Source of the DNA: Odontocerum albicorne
Taxonomy: Eukaryota; Arthropoda; Insecta; Trichoptera; Odontoceridae
Direction: 5' to 3'
Assembly (NCBI GenBank): GCA_949825065.1
Contig: OX463848.1
Span: 33,013,491 to 33,077,490, forward strand
Length of the DNA stretch: 64,000 nt
Of the stretch, positions 34,100-45,005 are shown piece after piece. The position numbers and the translations under genes were made by a program. The notes beneath the pieces are model-generated. The model searched no databases, was not told where the DNA came from, and saw only the letters and a program-made list of their open reading frames with translations. Position 1 is the first letter of the stretch, and every line of letters begins with the position of its first letter.

Positions 34100-34275
34100 A
34101 CTTTGATAGCACTACGTAATAATACTTACCTTTAATAGCACTATACACTAACTTTGATTGCACTACGTAATAATACTTACCTTTAATAGCACTATGCACT
34201 AGCTTTGATAGCACTATGTAATAATACATACCGTTAATAGCACTGTGCACTAACTTTGATAGCACTATGCGCCAA
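34100..34275 (+). repeat. 51-bp tandem repeat, about three and a half units
   Basis: aactttgatagcactacgta and cctttaatagcacta recur with 51-bp spacing (34100, 34151, 34202, 34253). Each unit itself contains two related halves (tttgatagcacta, tttaatagcacta). Confidence 0.85.
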
Positions 34276-34564
34276 TAATAGCTATTTTAAAAAATCAAAG
34301 TGTACGAGTATTATAACATGGAAAGCCTTTAACGCTTAATGTAAAATATAATATAGTGTGGAGATTTGATGAAGGTGTGTGATAGGGTACTGCATAGAAG
34401 AAATAGAGAAAAGGAAATAGAAAAATAGAAAGACGAGATAAAAGGAGGGTAAAGAAAGAAAAAGAAATGAAAGAGGTAGTAGAGATAGAAATATAGGGCT
34501 TATATCAATCTTCTTTCTAGACTCATTGCCTTTTCTAAGATAATTGATTTACATCCACGATTTT
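34276..34564. other. spacer, purine-rich in part
   Basis: 34395-34490 is a run of A/G-rich sequence (gaaatagaaaaatagaaaga and similar). Nothing else seen. Confidence 0.4.
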
Positions 34565-34781
34565 ATTGTACTGTATTTATTACACATTCATTAAATACAA
34601 TATAATCTGGCAGAATTATTGCCATTTCGCAATCTCTTCCAAACAACCAGAAAGATATTAAAGTGGTCTTTAGTGAAAACCAGACATAAATTATTATTTT
34701 TTAAATTGGGATTCCAGCGGAATTTGGACCCGCAACCTCCGGTTTGGGAGACAAGCGTCTTACCAACTAGGCCACGGATGT
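34565..34781 (-). mobile_element. SINE-A copy, full length
   Basis: Minus strand: ccgtggcctagttggtaaga, cgcttgtctcccaaaccgg, aggttgcgggtccaaattcc (worn box B), body and tail with ggttgtttggaagagattgc. Good reference copy. Confidence 0.85.
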
Positions 34782-34913
34782 ATTCAGAATAATATAAACA
34801 TAAACGATCCATCACGATTCACAATAATTGACACAAAGATAAACAATCCATCAAGTCCGAGCTGCAGCCACTTGTGAGATTTGACGACTCTCAGCAAAAA
34901 GAGATATCAGAGA

Positions 34914-34962
34914 AAGAGGGCCCGAAGACAGGCGTTTTACCAACTAGGATATGGAGGTCGTC
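34914..34962 (-). mobile_element. SINE-A head fragment
   Basis: Only the tRNA-like head is left (minus strand: gacctccatatcctagttgg, taaaacgcctgtcttcgggc). It is the scar-free comparator for the copy at 33821-34024. Confidence 0.6.
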
Positions 34963-36129
34963 CGATGTGAAGATGTTTTTAATATTTTTTTGGTTCACGG
35001 CGCCCTTAGAGTACCTGCATTTTTTCCACGACTCCGAAAATGTCAAAAACCAACATTGCAGTAAATTAAATTCATTTAAATTCACAAAAAAGATTTATAA
35101 TAAATACGTATTTTGAACAATCACATAATTGCATAAATAATTCATACTTAGTGGGAAAATGAGCTTGTTGTTAACCGTACATTTTATGAAGTCTTGGAAT
35201 CAAGCTGTACACTATCACCCTCATTACCTGTTCCACGTTGGTTTTCGCACGATACTTGATTTTTATCACAGCGACCGCTGAAAACTCATTTCACTGATAA
35301 TATTGAAATATTTCGCAGCGTCTTTGTAACGTGTTTTTTGTAACCACTGGTGTAATCGTTGAAAGGTTGGTTGAAACTCGAGAGAGGAAGTAATATCAAA
35401 CCAAATTATTCATTTATCTTCAACTTTTTCCGAACTTCCTATTCCTCGTTTTTATCAATTGTTTATTTTTATCAATTGTTTATTTTTGACAATTGTTTTA
35501 TCAAAGAACTTAATAAAAAGTATAAAGTATTAAAAAAGTTACAACGAAAGTTAATTCTTTAAAAGCAAATACATATGCTATAAGTCATAAAAGTGTTATA
35601 TCATGAAGTGTAGGAAACGTTCTTATATATTTGAAACATGAATTAATACTCTAGAGGATAGCCTGCATGACCAACCCCTATATTTAGAACTCCGGGGTAA
35701 TAAAGGGTAATTCCCATCGTTGATTATAACCTCGACACACGTAAATGTGTTGCAATAGGAAATGAATACTTTTTAATTAGTCGCATTGTGACTTGAAAAT
35801 GTAAAATGCACATTTATTATAACAAACGTGTATATTTGCAATTTCTGGATATTAAAAAAAATATTAAATTAATCCTCAAGAAACATGTATGATATATCCC
35901 TTGTTGCAATTACCCACTGTCCCTTCCTCAATATTGCATATTTCCCCCTTAATTATCTAAATGTTTCAGCTGTCTTTTCAAAATTTCTTGTAACGATATT
36001 AACATTTAAATGTTTTTTTAATTAATCATACAAAAGGCATTGAGTTGAGCGAATTGCCCAAACCAAAAAAATGCATATTAATTATTGGCAATGCAGTATA
36101 AAATTTATATCTTCCAATTTCACACATTT
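34963..36129. other. AT-rich spacer
   Basis: A local three-fold repeat of tttttatcaattgtttat lies at 35449-35495. No genes or family repeats otherwise recognised. Confidence 0.45.
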
Positions 36130-36260
36130 CAGGGAAAAAATTGAAGGACGCATGGATTTAAAAAAGGTGAGAGCTGTGTAGATCGATAGAAAAGCGTGAA
36201 ATTGTGTCCCTCAAAAGGGACATGACGTAATGATATGTACGAATATGTATGTCAACAGTC
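36130..36260 (+). mobile_element. LINE-T fragment, extreme 3' end
   Basis: gaaggacgcatggatttaaa, gatcgatagaaaagcgtg, tcaaaagggacatgacgtaa and the tail tgatatgtacgaatatgtat correspond in order to the last 40 codons and tail of LINE-T. Confidence 0.6.
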
Positions 36261-37062
36261 TACAAAAATATGCATTATACTGTCATCCAGTCTTTAAACT
36301 TAAAGGGGGAGCAACAAATTGATTTTAGAGTCCAAAAAACATACATCAACTTCTCTAGTGAGACTTAGTATTTATATTTTGCTTAAAAAACTATTTTATG
36401 GCACATTATTCTACCGAAATAAAATTATTTTAATTAAGTTATAAAAAGGGCAGAGAAAGCGGATTTTAGTACCTCATCTTGAAAAAAATAATAACTTTTT
36501 AAGTCATACTCTTAAAACAAAAAAAATAAAACCTTTAGTTTTAAACACAGCCTGCGAAATAAAAGCCTGACCCCTTTTACTCGGACTGAATTGTTGTATC
36601 ATAAACAGCTTTTTTTCTTCGTTTGTAAGTAAGTAGGTTTCAATTATTAGATTTTTTATACGCAATTGTCTAGTAACGAATTCTTTTTAATTGTATTCTA
36701 TAGTTCAATCTAAATAACTGAATTCATAAATTCAAATGACAAGTTATTGAATGGCCTAAAGCTCCCATTCTGAACGAAAGTTCATATTGATAAGTCCACC
36801 CTAGAAAATTCAACTCATTTGAATATTTTTACTACATTTTTCAGCATTGTCAACTAACGTTAAGTAAGGTTATCAGTTTATTCAAATAGGGAATTCCGGG
36901 AACAAAGCCAAAGGAACCGATTTCTTCCCTGAGTGTGAGAGGTACTCCAAAACGTTGCAAATATTTAGAATGTAATATAACTTTAGGAATGCTAAAATCG
37001 AAGAATTTTTTTTTACTTTAGTCATGTCACTAAATTATTAATTAAAAAATCTATTTTTACTG
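36261..37062. other. AT-rich spacer
   Basis: Nothing recognised. Confidence 0.45.
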
Positions 37063-37114
37063 TTTTGTAATTGGTTTAATCAAACACTGTTTATTCCACT
37101 TTATATAACGGCAT

Positions 37115-37156
37115 AACCCTACCGGTTTCAAGTCCTTCACCTCATCATCAGGAGGG
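37115..37156 (-). ncRNA. hammerhead-ribozyme-like motif (left arm)
   Basis: Minus strand: CTGATGA (37145-37151), a short stem II (agg...cct-like, worn), then GAAA and the palindrome ACCGGT (37121-37126). Stem I is only two to three pairs, so activity as a monomer is doubtful. Confidence 0.5.
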
Positions 37157-37173
37157 TACAAACAAGTCTTGTT

Positions 37174-37215
37174 CTCCCCTGATGACAAGGTGAAAGCCTT
37201 GAAACCGTTAGGGTT
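37174..37215 (+). ncRNA. hammerhead-ribozyme-like motif (right arm)
   Basis: Plus strand: CTGATGA (37179-37185), stem II CAAGG/CCTTG, GAAA (37201-37204), then ACCGTTA where the palindromic stem III (ACCGGT) has one change. Stem I ccc/ggg. Confidence 0.5.
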
Positions 37216-37457
37216 ATACCGTTATATAAAGTGGAATAAACAGTGTTGGATTAAATAAACTACACTGTATTTAAACCTCCACAATGTGAATGCCTTAATT
37301 ATAAATAATACATCAATTTTTATTGTTTTTGGGGAATATTCACTCAGATGATGGTAGAGTTACGAAAAATATCAAACGGTGTGTAGCGAAAGAAAAAAGT
37401 CAATTGGGCACTAAAACATATATGTTCTTGAACCGTACAATATAAAAATGTGCTAAA

Positions 37458-37799
37458 ATGATAGTCCATAACAATGCAAGAAAGGCTTTTCAAACTGGTA
37501 CGCGCTTGGCGAAACCCACATGGGGCTTACCGTTCCATATGAGAAGACTCTGCTATATATTAATGCAGGGATACATTTTTGGGAATTGTGTGCTATGCAG
37601 CCAGGTGCTGGGCACACAGAAGTTGGCTCTCAGATGCCAGAAAAATGCTGATTGGCGGTCAACGATAGGTGCTGTGGGCTATTGCCAAGGCTTATGGGAC
37701 ATGCTCGGTGAAAACACTCTCTTTCTTAACGGGGCTCGCTCCGTTAAATCTGGAAATCTGGAAGTTCAGCGACGCGTCGCGATTGTCATTCTCGGTTAA
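37458..37799 (+). pseudogene. possible LINE protein remnant, 113 codons
   Basis: The frame contains LAKPTWGLPFHMRRLCYILM, FGNCVLCSQVLGTQKLALRC, then QKNADWRSTIGAVGYCQG. The order resembles the region after reverse transcriptase in R1/LOA-type LINEs (a tyrosine-rich 'LLYG..VW' block followed by 'RxCQR...RxxGAYRT'), but key residues are altered. It is open for its length yet isolated. Assignment is tentative. Confidence 0.35.
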
Positions 37800-37959
37800 G
37801 GTCACTCCACGAGTATAGATGACGCCAATCTTGCGATTTTTAAAAACTGCCTAGAAGCCCAGTTATCGACATGACCACATCGTTGGTCATCTTCTTCCGT
37901 GATGTCGGACCTTAAGTCTGTCGTAACTACTATTATTTTCACACTCATGAATCCTTTTG

Positions 37960-38105
37960 GACAGGTCCTTCTTCATCACTACGTGACGTCGCGCTCATAA
38001 ATATTTCGTGTAGATCGCAATCTTTTAGTGTAGATCGCGCAAGATGGAGGCTTATTTTATCTCCCATAACAGCGTGGATGGTGGTGGGATCGAACTGAAC
38101 TAAGT
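37960..38105 (-). mobile_element. dispersed repeat R3 with a conserved frame, copy 1
   Basis: Minus strand reads QFDPTTIHAVMGDKISLHLA, RSTLKDCDLHEIF, MSATSRSDEEGPVQKDS. The same frame is kept in 58925-59075 and begins to be kept in 50037-50160. Possibly part of an unrecognised transposon protein. Confidence 0.55.
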
Positions 38106-38204
38106 CTACAATAGTATTTTAGTACTAACTCTAATGTATAAAAATAAAACGTGGAGGGGGAAAAAGAACTTAATAAAGGTTCTTGAAGTACATGCACTTT
38201 AAAG

Positions 38205-38440
38205 AATACATGAGTTGACAATGTATGACTGAATATAGAATGAAAGTATAAGAATTGAATGTGAATTTAAGACTGGTGTATTAAGTAAGATAAAGATGAG
38301 TACTCTAAGGTAGATTGGACGTGTAAAACGAATGAATGAGCCTAACAATAGAAATATACAGTGGAAATGTGAGTTGAAGACGTGGTAGAGAAAGGCCAAA
38401 GAATGAATGGATTAATCATAGAAAAAAGAATCATAAAAAT
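38205..38440 (+). mobile_element. LINE-T fragment
   Basis: Plus strand landmarks: gacaatgtatgactgaatat, ttgaatgtgaatttaagact, gtgtattaagtaagataaag and tggtagagaaaggccaaaga. Matches the interior of the family without its tail. Confidence 0.7.
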
Positions 38441-39600
38441 TCTAGTGTTTTATGCCAACACGAAAATAATAATATTGTTTTATACCAATAACGAACGAAA
38501 AAATAATCAAGTACACTTAATTTATTCAATTAACAATACAAGACTTGAGTAGAAAAAATAAAATGTCCCTTAAGGGCAACACGAATACGAAATGATTAAC
38601 AATAATTATTTGTAAGAGTCGAAAGTTACAAGTAAAATCAAAAAGGTTCTAGAGATTATTTGGACATATTAGGAAAATGAGCACTTGAAGCTTGGTTATT
38701 TCAATTGTGTACTAGAAAAGTACGAAACCGCTAACCAAAAAAAACAGTAATATGTAAATCGCTAATCATAAAACTTTGAAACTACGAAATCGCTCCCAAC
38801 GAAAAAAACTGCGAAATTGCTTTCAGGGCGACTAATCAATTAATTCGGATACAAGAAAAAGAAGCAAATTGACAAAAATAAGAATAGATTATTTACGCAT
38901 TAATATTTTAAAGTTTCACATCAGTAACATTTGTACAGTTTTGACAGCTAAAAAATGTAGGTGATATAACAGATATTACACGCATTTGATAGTCGCTTTA
39001 CTTTTAACAAATATGCACAGATATGAGAGCACCATACGATGAGAAAAATAATAAAAAGAATAGGTAAATTAGTTTTAGGTCCCATCGATTAGGTTGAAAT
39101 TAATATACTCGTATTATGGACAAAAAGTTAAGCGTTCGTTAAATATCACAATTCCTAAAAATATCATAGTTTCAAGTTCATATTTAGCGTTTCTCTTTAC
39201 CGATACGTAAAGCGACAAACCGGTAAACAAAAACCTCATTAGGTGACAACCTTTAGAAAAGCCTTTTCGCCTGTTGATGTGCTTCCGTCACGCGCGTTGT
39301 CACGCTAACGTCTATTCAGATAATTACGTTTATCTTAATTGTTTTCATTACGACAGCGACAAAAAATGTTTTCTGGCCTACTAAACCTACTTAAGCCGTT
39401 ACTGGCTGAGACCTAATTGAAAATTAGTATTATTAAATGCTAATTTTATGTTTGACGATCTTTAGTACTACCCTGAATAATTGTTTTTATATGCAGCAAA
39501 TATTTTTTAAAAGTCACATTATTTTATCCAAAGAATTTTATTTGAATTGTTTACTTGAGTAAAGAGAAAAATAAATCGTGTAAAGTTGACAGGTAAGTGG
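38441..39600. other. AT-rich spacer
   Basis: 39230-39400 is somewhat GC-richer and unique within the window; no function recognised. TACTCGTA at 39106. Confidence 0.4.
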
Positions 39601-39805
39601 ATGACACGCATGACCTAGTAAGTAAGAGCTATATTTTACAATAATTTGAGGGTTGCGGATTCAGTTCCCTTTGGTACTCGTATTTGTTTAAGTTTTTCAG
39701 TATGGTTTTAACTTATGGCCTTTGCAACATATTTTATTTATGATTTTTTTAAAGAGATCGCAATGAAGTAATTAGCCCGCTAGTGTATACTGTAAACAAC
39801 GATAA
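39601..39805 (+). mobile_element. SINE-A copy with an 8-mer scar
   Basis: Plus strand: head tgacctagtaagtaagagct, box B gggttgcggattcagttccc, body cagtatggttttaacttatg, tail to ctagtgtatactgtaaacaa. Worn throughout. Confidence 0.7.
39675..39682. other. TACTCGTA scar at a SINE-A head/body junction
   Basis: ccctttgg-TACTCGTA-tttgtttaag; without CTCGTA the junction reads ccctttggtatttgtttaag, matching the spacing of other SINE-A copies. Confidence 0.45.
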
Positions 39806-40424
39806 TATTATGAAATGCGATAAGTTGCAAATAAAACAAGCAATATGTACTCAATTTTCAACTGGTTTGATTTGACTAAAACCTTTAAACAATGTGCTGA
39901 AAATCATAGGAGCAAGGGAATAGAAACAGAATGCACCTTAAAAGAATGACAAAAACGGAACGATGATATCCCAAAGATTAGTACTAACATTTTATGGTCA
40001 TGAGAAATAATTTAGAATGCCTGAAGATGACAATGAGGAAATCATTAATGATATGATTTTAATAAAGCGTTCAAAATAGTATTTTGATGAAAAAAAATAC
40101 CAAGAAAGAAAAAAGTTACAAGAAATAAAACATTGAAAAAATATCAACAAATAAAGCAGCGAAAAAATAACAAGAAAGAAAACAACAAAATAATTCTGAG
40201 AAAGAAAACAGCGGAAAAACATATCCTATAACAAAATGTTCGTACACCATAAAAACAGTCAATATTATAATGTGCTAAAAAAATGTTACCGAACCATCGT
40301 TCCAAAACTAAATCAGAGCTGATGATGGCAACAATTTAAAAAAGACTTAAACAAAACATAAATTATAGATTTAGTTACCATGAGGAAAAAAAATATTATT
40401 AACAGTAGTACACAAGGGTTGTAT
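39806..40424. other. AT-rich spacer
   Basis: 40080-40200 is an A/G-rich run of aagaaagaaaac-like repeats. Nothing else recognised. Confidence 0.4.
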
Positions 40425-40550
40425 GATACACTGGTTTTCACTTAAGGCATATTTTACACTTTTCTATTTGGTTGTCACATGGCACTCGTAATAAGTCCAC
40501 AATGTAGTACTGCATACAACGGAAGTTGAATGAAATATAATACAATGTAT
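40425..40550 (+). mobile_element. SINE-A copy, 5'-truncated
   Basis: Body cactggttttcacttaaggc, then ttggttgtcacatggca, ctcgtaataagtcc and tactgcatacaacgg. The CACTCGTA near 40483 sits where other copies have aataa, probably a mutated 8-mer scar. Confidence 0.65.
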
Positions 40551-41635
40551 GCAAATACATAAAGGGAAACTGCATTATATGCATTTCTTGAAGATTCATC
40601 TTAATATCAAGACCCTCTGCTGTTGATAAAACCTGATTGTTTTAAGAGCTATTCGTCTAAAGAAACGTTTTTTTTCTCTTAAGACTTTTTTTTATATCGA
40701 GGCACAAAGATAGAATAGGGCAATTCATAACACTTGTTATGTATTACCCATTTATGGTATTAAGGAATATAAATACCTTCTTAGCATTGCGACATCACAG
40801 AAACAACATTGATTAGAGGATTATATAAATAATACAAATACAGTCAAGAAACTTTGGAACTATCTTGGACAATATTGAATGAAACATAAATAGATACGAG
40901 TAGATCCCACTCCAAATAGGTAGTTGATTGAAAATCTAATGACGATTATCTAAGTTTGATTCTCAATAATAATTCCCCATTTCTCGAATTTATTTTCCAA
41001 GTCTTACGCAAGAATGTATTTGGATAAAATCACACAAATAATAAAACTAGCATTTACTCGTAATTTAAGAATTCTCTGTGAAAAATAATATATAAAAATA
41101 ACGAGGCTTCACATTTAGAAGTAAACTAACAAGCCTCACTTTATCATTTAAGGCGGATTTTCAATTATTTAGGTCGAACAATGTGATAAGATAGCAATAG
41201 ACAATTTTGTCTAAAGATTTTTATCTGACATTTTGCCTGATGACATTTACAAAATATCATTCGCTCTATATTTCAAAATACCATGCGAAAATATCTATAG
41301 AAAATAGCGAAAGCCAAAGTTTTATGACTGCGCAAACTGTGTTTCGAGGAAATAATACGCAACTTGTCACAGTGTTTTTGACAGCTCAAAAAAAAAAAGA
41401 TGCTTTCTTCTGGAAATACTCGTCGAGTTCATAGAAACCCGCATACCAGGCTGCCTGTCATTTGACATACAATTAAATGCACTTGCTGAAAAGAGATTTC
41501 TTCAACTACCGCGTATTTTTCTTGTTCATTTTACGAGTATCACGTAACTGTCTAGAAAATACATGTGCATCCAAAGTTATCAGTTATGTTAAACGTTTGT
41601 ACATATTACAAGCAAAATAATATTTCAAATAGTAC
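40551..41635. other. AT-rich spacer
   Basis: TACGAGTA/TACTCGTA at 40895, 41055 and 41532. No genes or families recognised. Confidence 0.45.
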
Positions 41636-41945
41636 CTTCGTGGCCTCGTTAGTAAGACGCTTGACTTCCACTCGATTCCCAATGGTACCCAAAACAAATC
41701 AAGGTTTCAGTCTGACAAAATAGTTCGTCGGATAACAATACTCGCACGTGCCGGATACGTGTATGAGTGTTATTGCCTCCTCATGTGTAATTATGCCACC
41801 AACAATTGCGAAGCACGAGTTATGTGTCTACTCCAATGAGTCTTAACCCGAAAACTAGATTATTAGTGCCGAAAACAAATATGTTTCCCAGCCACCAATA
41901 ACCAATTCAAATATCTTGAAGGGTACCATGCGAAACAATTGAAAT
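41636..41945 (+). mobile_element. SINE-B copy, best preserved
   Basis: Head cttcgtggcctcgttagtaa, gacgcttgacttcc, box B reduced to tcgattcccaatgg, then tacccaaaac, gtttcagtctgacaaaatag, tcggataacaatactcgcac and the distal part to about 41945 (ccaccaataaccaattcaaa, tatcttgaagggtac). Confidence 0.8.
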
Positions 41946-42054
41946 ATGTATTTTTTTTTTAATTTAACGAGGGGGATTCTCTTATGGGCTAATCAGGTCT
42001 GTAAATTTACTTCATCTAGAATTCAATTCAAAATGCAATCTTAGCACCAGCATT

Positions 42055-42450
42055 GGAATATGCAAGCGAATCTTGGACGTTGCAAAAAATTTACGAAAGT
42101 TAAATAAATGCGAAAGAAATTAAAGAGTAACGTTCAATGTGTGGAAAATAATGTCTGACAGAATAAGGAATGAAGACATTCAGAAAAGATACGAATCGAA
42201 AGAAGATGCAATATTTAAGATGAAGAAAGAAACTTTGAAATTGTTCAGCCACGTAGAAAGAAGGATGAAAAATGGCAAAAGTAATATGCACGAAAAGGAA
42301 CACGCACGACCTAATTAATCAAATTTTGAAAGAAGAACGTGTTCAAGTCTTTACAATAGGAGAATGCGTGACGAGGTTTATGGATATGATAGAAACAAAA
42401 GGTGATTGCTAGGATAGATCTGTTCTCTCTAACTACCCTTATGTGGATTT
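42055..42450 (+). mobile_element. LINE-T copy, worn
   Basis: Decoded in pieces: MSDRIRNEDIQKRYESKED, then LKLFSHVERRMKNGKS. Order and spacing match the family; the tail is not clear. Confidence 0.6.
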
Positions 42451-43179
42451 AACGTGTTTGTGATGATGATGTTTAAAAATCCAACTGTGAAAAAACAAAT
42501 TAAGATATGTGTGATCACATACCTCCAGATAGAAGACAATAAACCCGATGGTGCTCTACAGTTATGCTATAAATGTGGTTTCCTCTTAATAGAACGTATC
42601 TCAAGCAGGTTTACTTTTTATAGAATATACTCGTACATCTACACCCGAATTCGATTTGACCACATTTCAGTTATAGACGTATGATCACTTTTTCTTAATT
42701 AAGTTTAATGTATCTATAATAAAAGAAATCATTTAAGTTTTAAGTCATCAATTTGAGATACATATATCTCTCTATTTTATGTTCCATTTTTATCTCTTAA
42801 ATTTCCTTGGAAAATCTCCAAAAATAGCATAACTTAGTTATTAAAATAAACCACTTAAAGCCAGCATTGACTTCATAACGATTATCAATTTAAAAAAGAT
42901 AAGTTATTTAAGGTTTTGAAACAAAAATAAGAAGGGAACAATCATATGCAATAGATTCTTATTCACAGGAAAACATTAACGGTATGAAAGGGTGTCACTG
43001 GGGGGCAATATTAATCAAACCTTCGGAATAAGAACACACGTATTGGCAGGACAACAATACGAGAAAAGGCAACACCACTTGCACACATCTATAATAGTAT
43101 ACGTGAGTATTGTAACAGATACTTTTTTATCAGACAAGGACCCTTTTTGGGCGGGGAGCACCCAAAAAAGGGCCCAAGT
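42451..43179. other. spacer with a SINE-B-like fragment
   Basis: 43010-43125 (minus strand) retains gtattgtaacag/cgtgagtattg and related SINE-B pieces. Otherwise unassigned. Confidence 0.35.
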
Positions 43180-43640
43180 CCCTATATGTAGAAATATAAG
43201 GATCTACCACAATGATGTTTCAAAACAGCGTATTATTGCTAACATTTATATGGGAATGAAACGTGGACATGCAAAATGTATTAAAGGAGTTAAGTAAATT
43301 CAGCAAAACTGTGTGCAATAAAATGTGTATTTTTTAAGGGTAGATGAGATCAAAAAACCTATATGTTAAATAAGGCTATAAATACGTTGAAGTGGTTTGC
43401 ACTAGCTAAACGGATGGATGAAGAAACACAAAAAAATGCATGCTAACATAAGTGGGAGTCGTAGTAGAGAAATGCCAATGTAATAATGGTTGAACTAAGT
43501 GAATGAAATTTTGATAAAAGGAAAGGTAAGGCTTAAGAGAAACAGGAAAGACGCATATCGTGTTTGGAAAGATTGACCATCGTGTATTTCTGCCTATTCC
43601 ATCGGCAAATGGCGTGATGGTATGTATATACAAATGTTGC
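43180..43640 (+). mobile_element. LINE-T copy
   Basis: Plus strand ends tctgcctattccatcggcaa, atggcgtgatggtatgtata. Upstream decoded pieces include a worn version of the 'W..LAKRMDEE' and 'GRSREMPM' blocks. Confidence 0.65.
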
Positions 43641-43849
43641 AGTTTTGGCATCCAAAATTCATGAAGCAATTGTCGAGTAAGTCCAATCGTATTTTTTGTC
43701 AGAGAAATGTATTCATACCATAACTTTATGCGATGTCAGATCATGTCTTCAATAAAAGAACTTAAACATGAGCTTTTTACTAATAATGGATCCAAAGTGG
43801 ATGAAATTCATTGGCATACGAGTACTATTCTTACCGCATGAATGCCACA

Positions 43850-44030
43850 AGTGACATTTGATGTGATGAGGTACGGGCAACTGACTGGATACGGTCCCGT
43901 ATCGTATAATCAACTGTGTATGTTGTTAAATGTTTATATTTTAGTCATTTTGACTTTCGTGCATGGTTACTTACGTATTAATTTAAATGTTTATTGCGTG
44001 GATGTCTTTTCATTTGGTTTTATTTCTTAC
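43850..44030. repeat. duplicated flank shared with 10050-10239
   Basis: gtgacatttgatgtgatgag, gtacgggcaactgactgg, gtcccgtatcgtataatcaa and taaatgtttattgcgtggat match the earlier block. A short third match (gacgtttgatacggtgcggt) is at 52982. Confidence 0.75.
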
Positions 44031-44330
44031 ATACATATTATCACACCGTCTACTTGTCGAAATAGACAGAAAGGAGAAAGCGCCAGACTCTCCTATCACG
44101 ATACACATTCACCTCTTCTACATACGTAAACTTGTCATATAGCTAGTACGATTTCTCTAACTTTTTGCGTTTCCTTCTTTCAAAATAGCCTGCACTTGAT
44201 CCAACCAAACTTTCCTTAGTCTTTCTCTACCACGTCTTCCACTTGCATTTGTTATGTATATTTCTTTTGTTAGTATTTTTTCACTCATTCGTTCCACGTA
44301 CTCAAACCATCTTAAAGTTCCATTAGGTTT
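44031..44330 (-). mobile_element. LINE-T copy paired with the duplicated flank
   Basis: Minus strand, 3' end at left (cacaccgtctacttgtcg, gaaatagacagaaaggagaa), truncated at about 44330. Confidence 0.75.
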
Positions 44331-44415
44331 TATTTAATTACTATATATAGTTTTTTTTAGTTAATATTTATTTTTTATCTCGGTACCAGTTCGAACAGAA
44401 TTCAATCTTGTTTGT

Positions 44416-44460
44416 GCTGCCCTGAAGATGAGGTGAAAGCCTTGAAACCGGTAGGGTTAT
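44416..44460 (+). ncRNA. hammerhead-ribozyme-like motif
   Basis: CTGAAGA (44422-44428), stem II AGG/CCT with a gtgaaag loop, GAAA (44444-44447), palindrome ACCGGT then A. Stem I is weak (cc/gg). Confidence 0.5.
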
Positions 44461-44739
44461 AGCGTTACAAAAAGTGACATAAACAGTGTTTGATAAAACA
44501 AATTACAATGTTTAAATATAATTAATAACCAAACCAATTTTCATAATAGCCCTCTGCTTAATATGTTTTCAATTTAAAATCCCCCCCTGTCTTAAAGATT
44601 CACATTCACTTTCCCATTTTTTTTCCTCGCCCCAATCACCATTGTATCTCATCTCCCCCACTTCTCTCCCCCTACCTCATCTCTCTTATATTATATTATT
44701 TACACTTGTACAGAATATATTTTAACAACTTAGTTTATC

Positions 44740-44783
44740 TTCACCTGACGATGAAGACGGTGGTCTTCGAAACTAGTTGTGAA
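44740..44783 (+). ncRNA. hammerhead ribozyme candidate, all stems pairable
   Basis: Stem I ttcac (44740-44744) pairs with gtgaa (44779-44783). The core CTGACGA is 44745-44751, stem II GAAGAC (44753-44758) pairs with GTCTTC (44763-44768), and GAAA follows (44769-44772). Stem III is the palindrome ACTAGT (44772-44777), then U at 44778 as the cleavage-site base. A palindromic short stem III is what is described for hammerheads of Penelope-like elements, which work as dimers. Expected to self-cleave the transcript after position 44778 if active. Confidence 0.7.
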
Positions 44784-45005
44784 CCTAAAATAAGCCTGTG
44801 GTGAACACAAAAATATAAAATAAGTTTTTTTATTTTACTTATTTTTCCTTTTATGTAAAAAATGCCATTTTGCCAAAAAATAAAAAATTGCCATAAAAAA
44901 AATGCCACCACAAAGTGAAACTATAGTCTTTTCGAAGATTCAAGAAATAAATTACAATGTCTTTAAACCTCAACAATTTTAATGCCTTAACTATAAATAA
45001 TATAA

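Larger units (their letters stand above)
37063..37312. mobile_element. foldback element with two facing hammerhead-like motifs
   Basis: Arms of about 88 bp (about 37071-37158 and 37170-37259) are inverted copies: tttattccactttatataac on the left, gttatataaagtggaataaa on the right. Each arm holds a hammerhead-like core. The outer flank (gaggtttaaatacagtg on the minus strand; cctccacaatgtgaatgcct at right) matches the other family members. No coding sequence. The architecture resembles terminal repeats of Penelope-like retroelements, known to carry hammerhead motifs, but no Penelope protein is present here. Confidence 0.7.
44405..45005. mobile_element. hammerhead-family element, disrupted
   Basis: Contains one arm of the foldback family (44416-44515), a stretch of C/T-rich DNA (44580-44690), a second, different hammerhead-like motif (44740-44783), a run of A/T (44820-44910), and the family's outer flank (aaattacaatgtctttaaac, ctcaacaattttaatgcctt) at 44950-44995. 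Confidence 0.55.
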
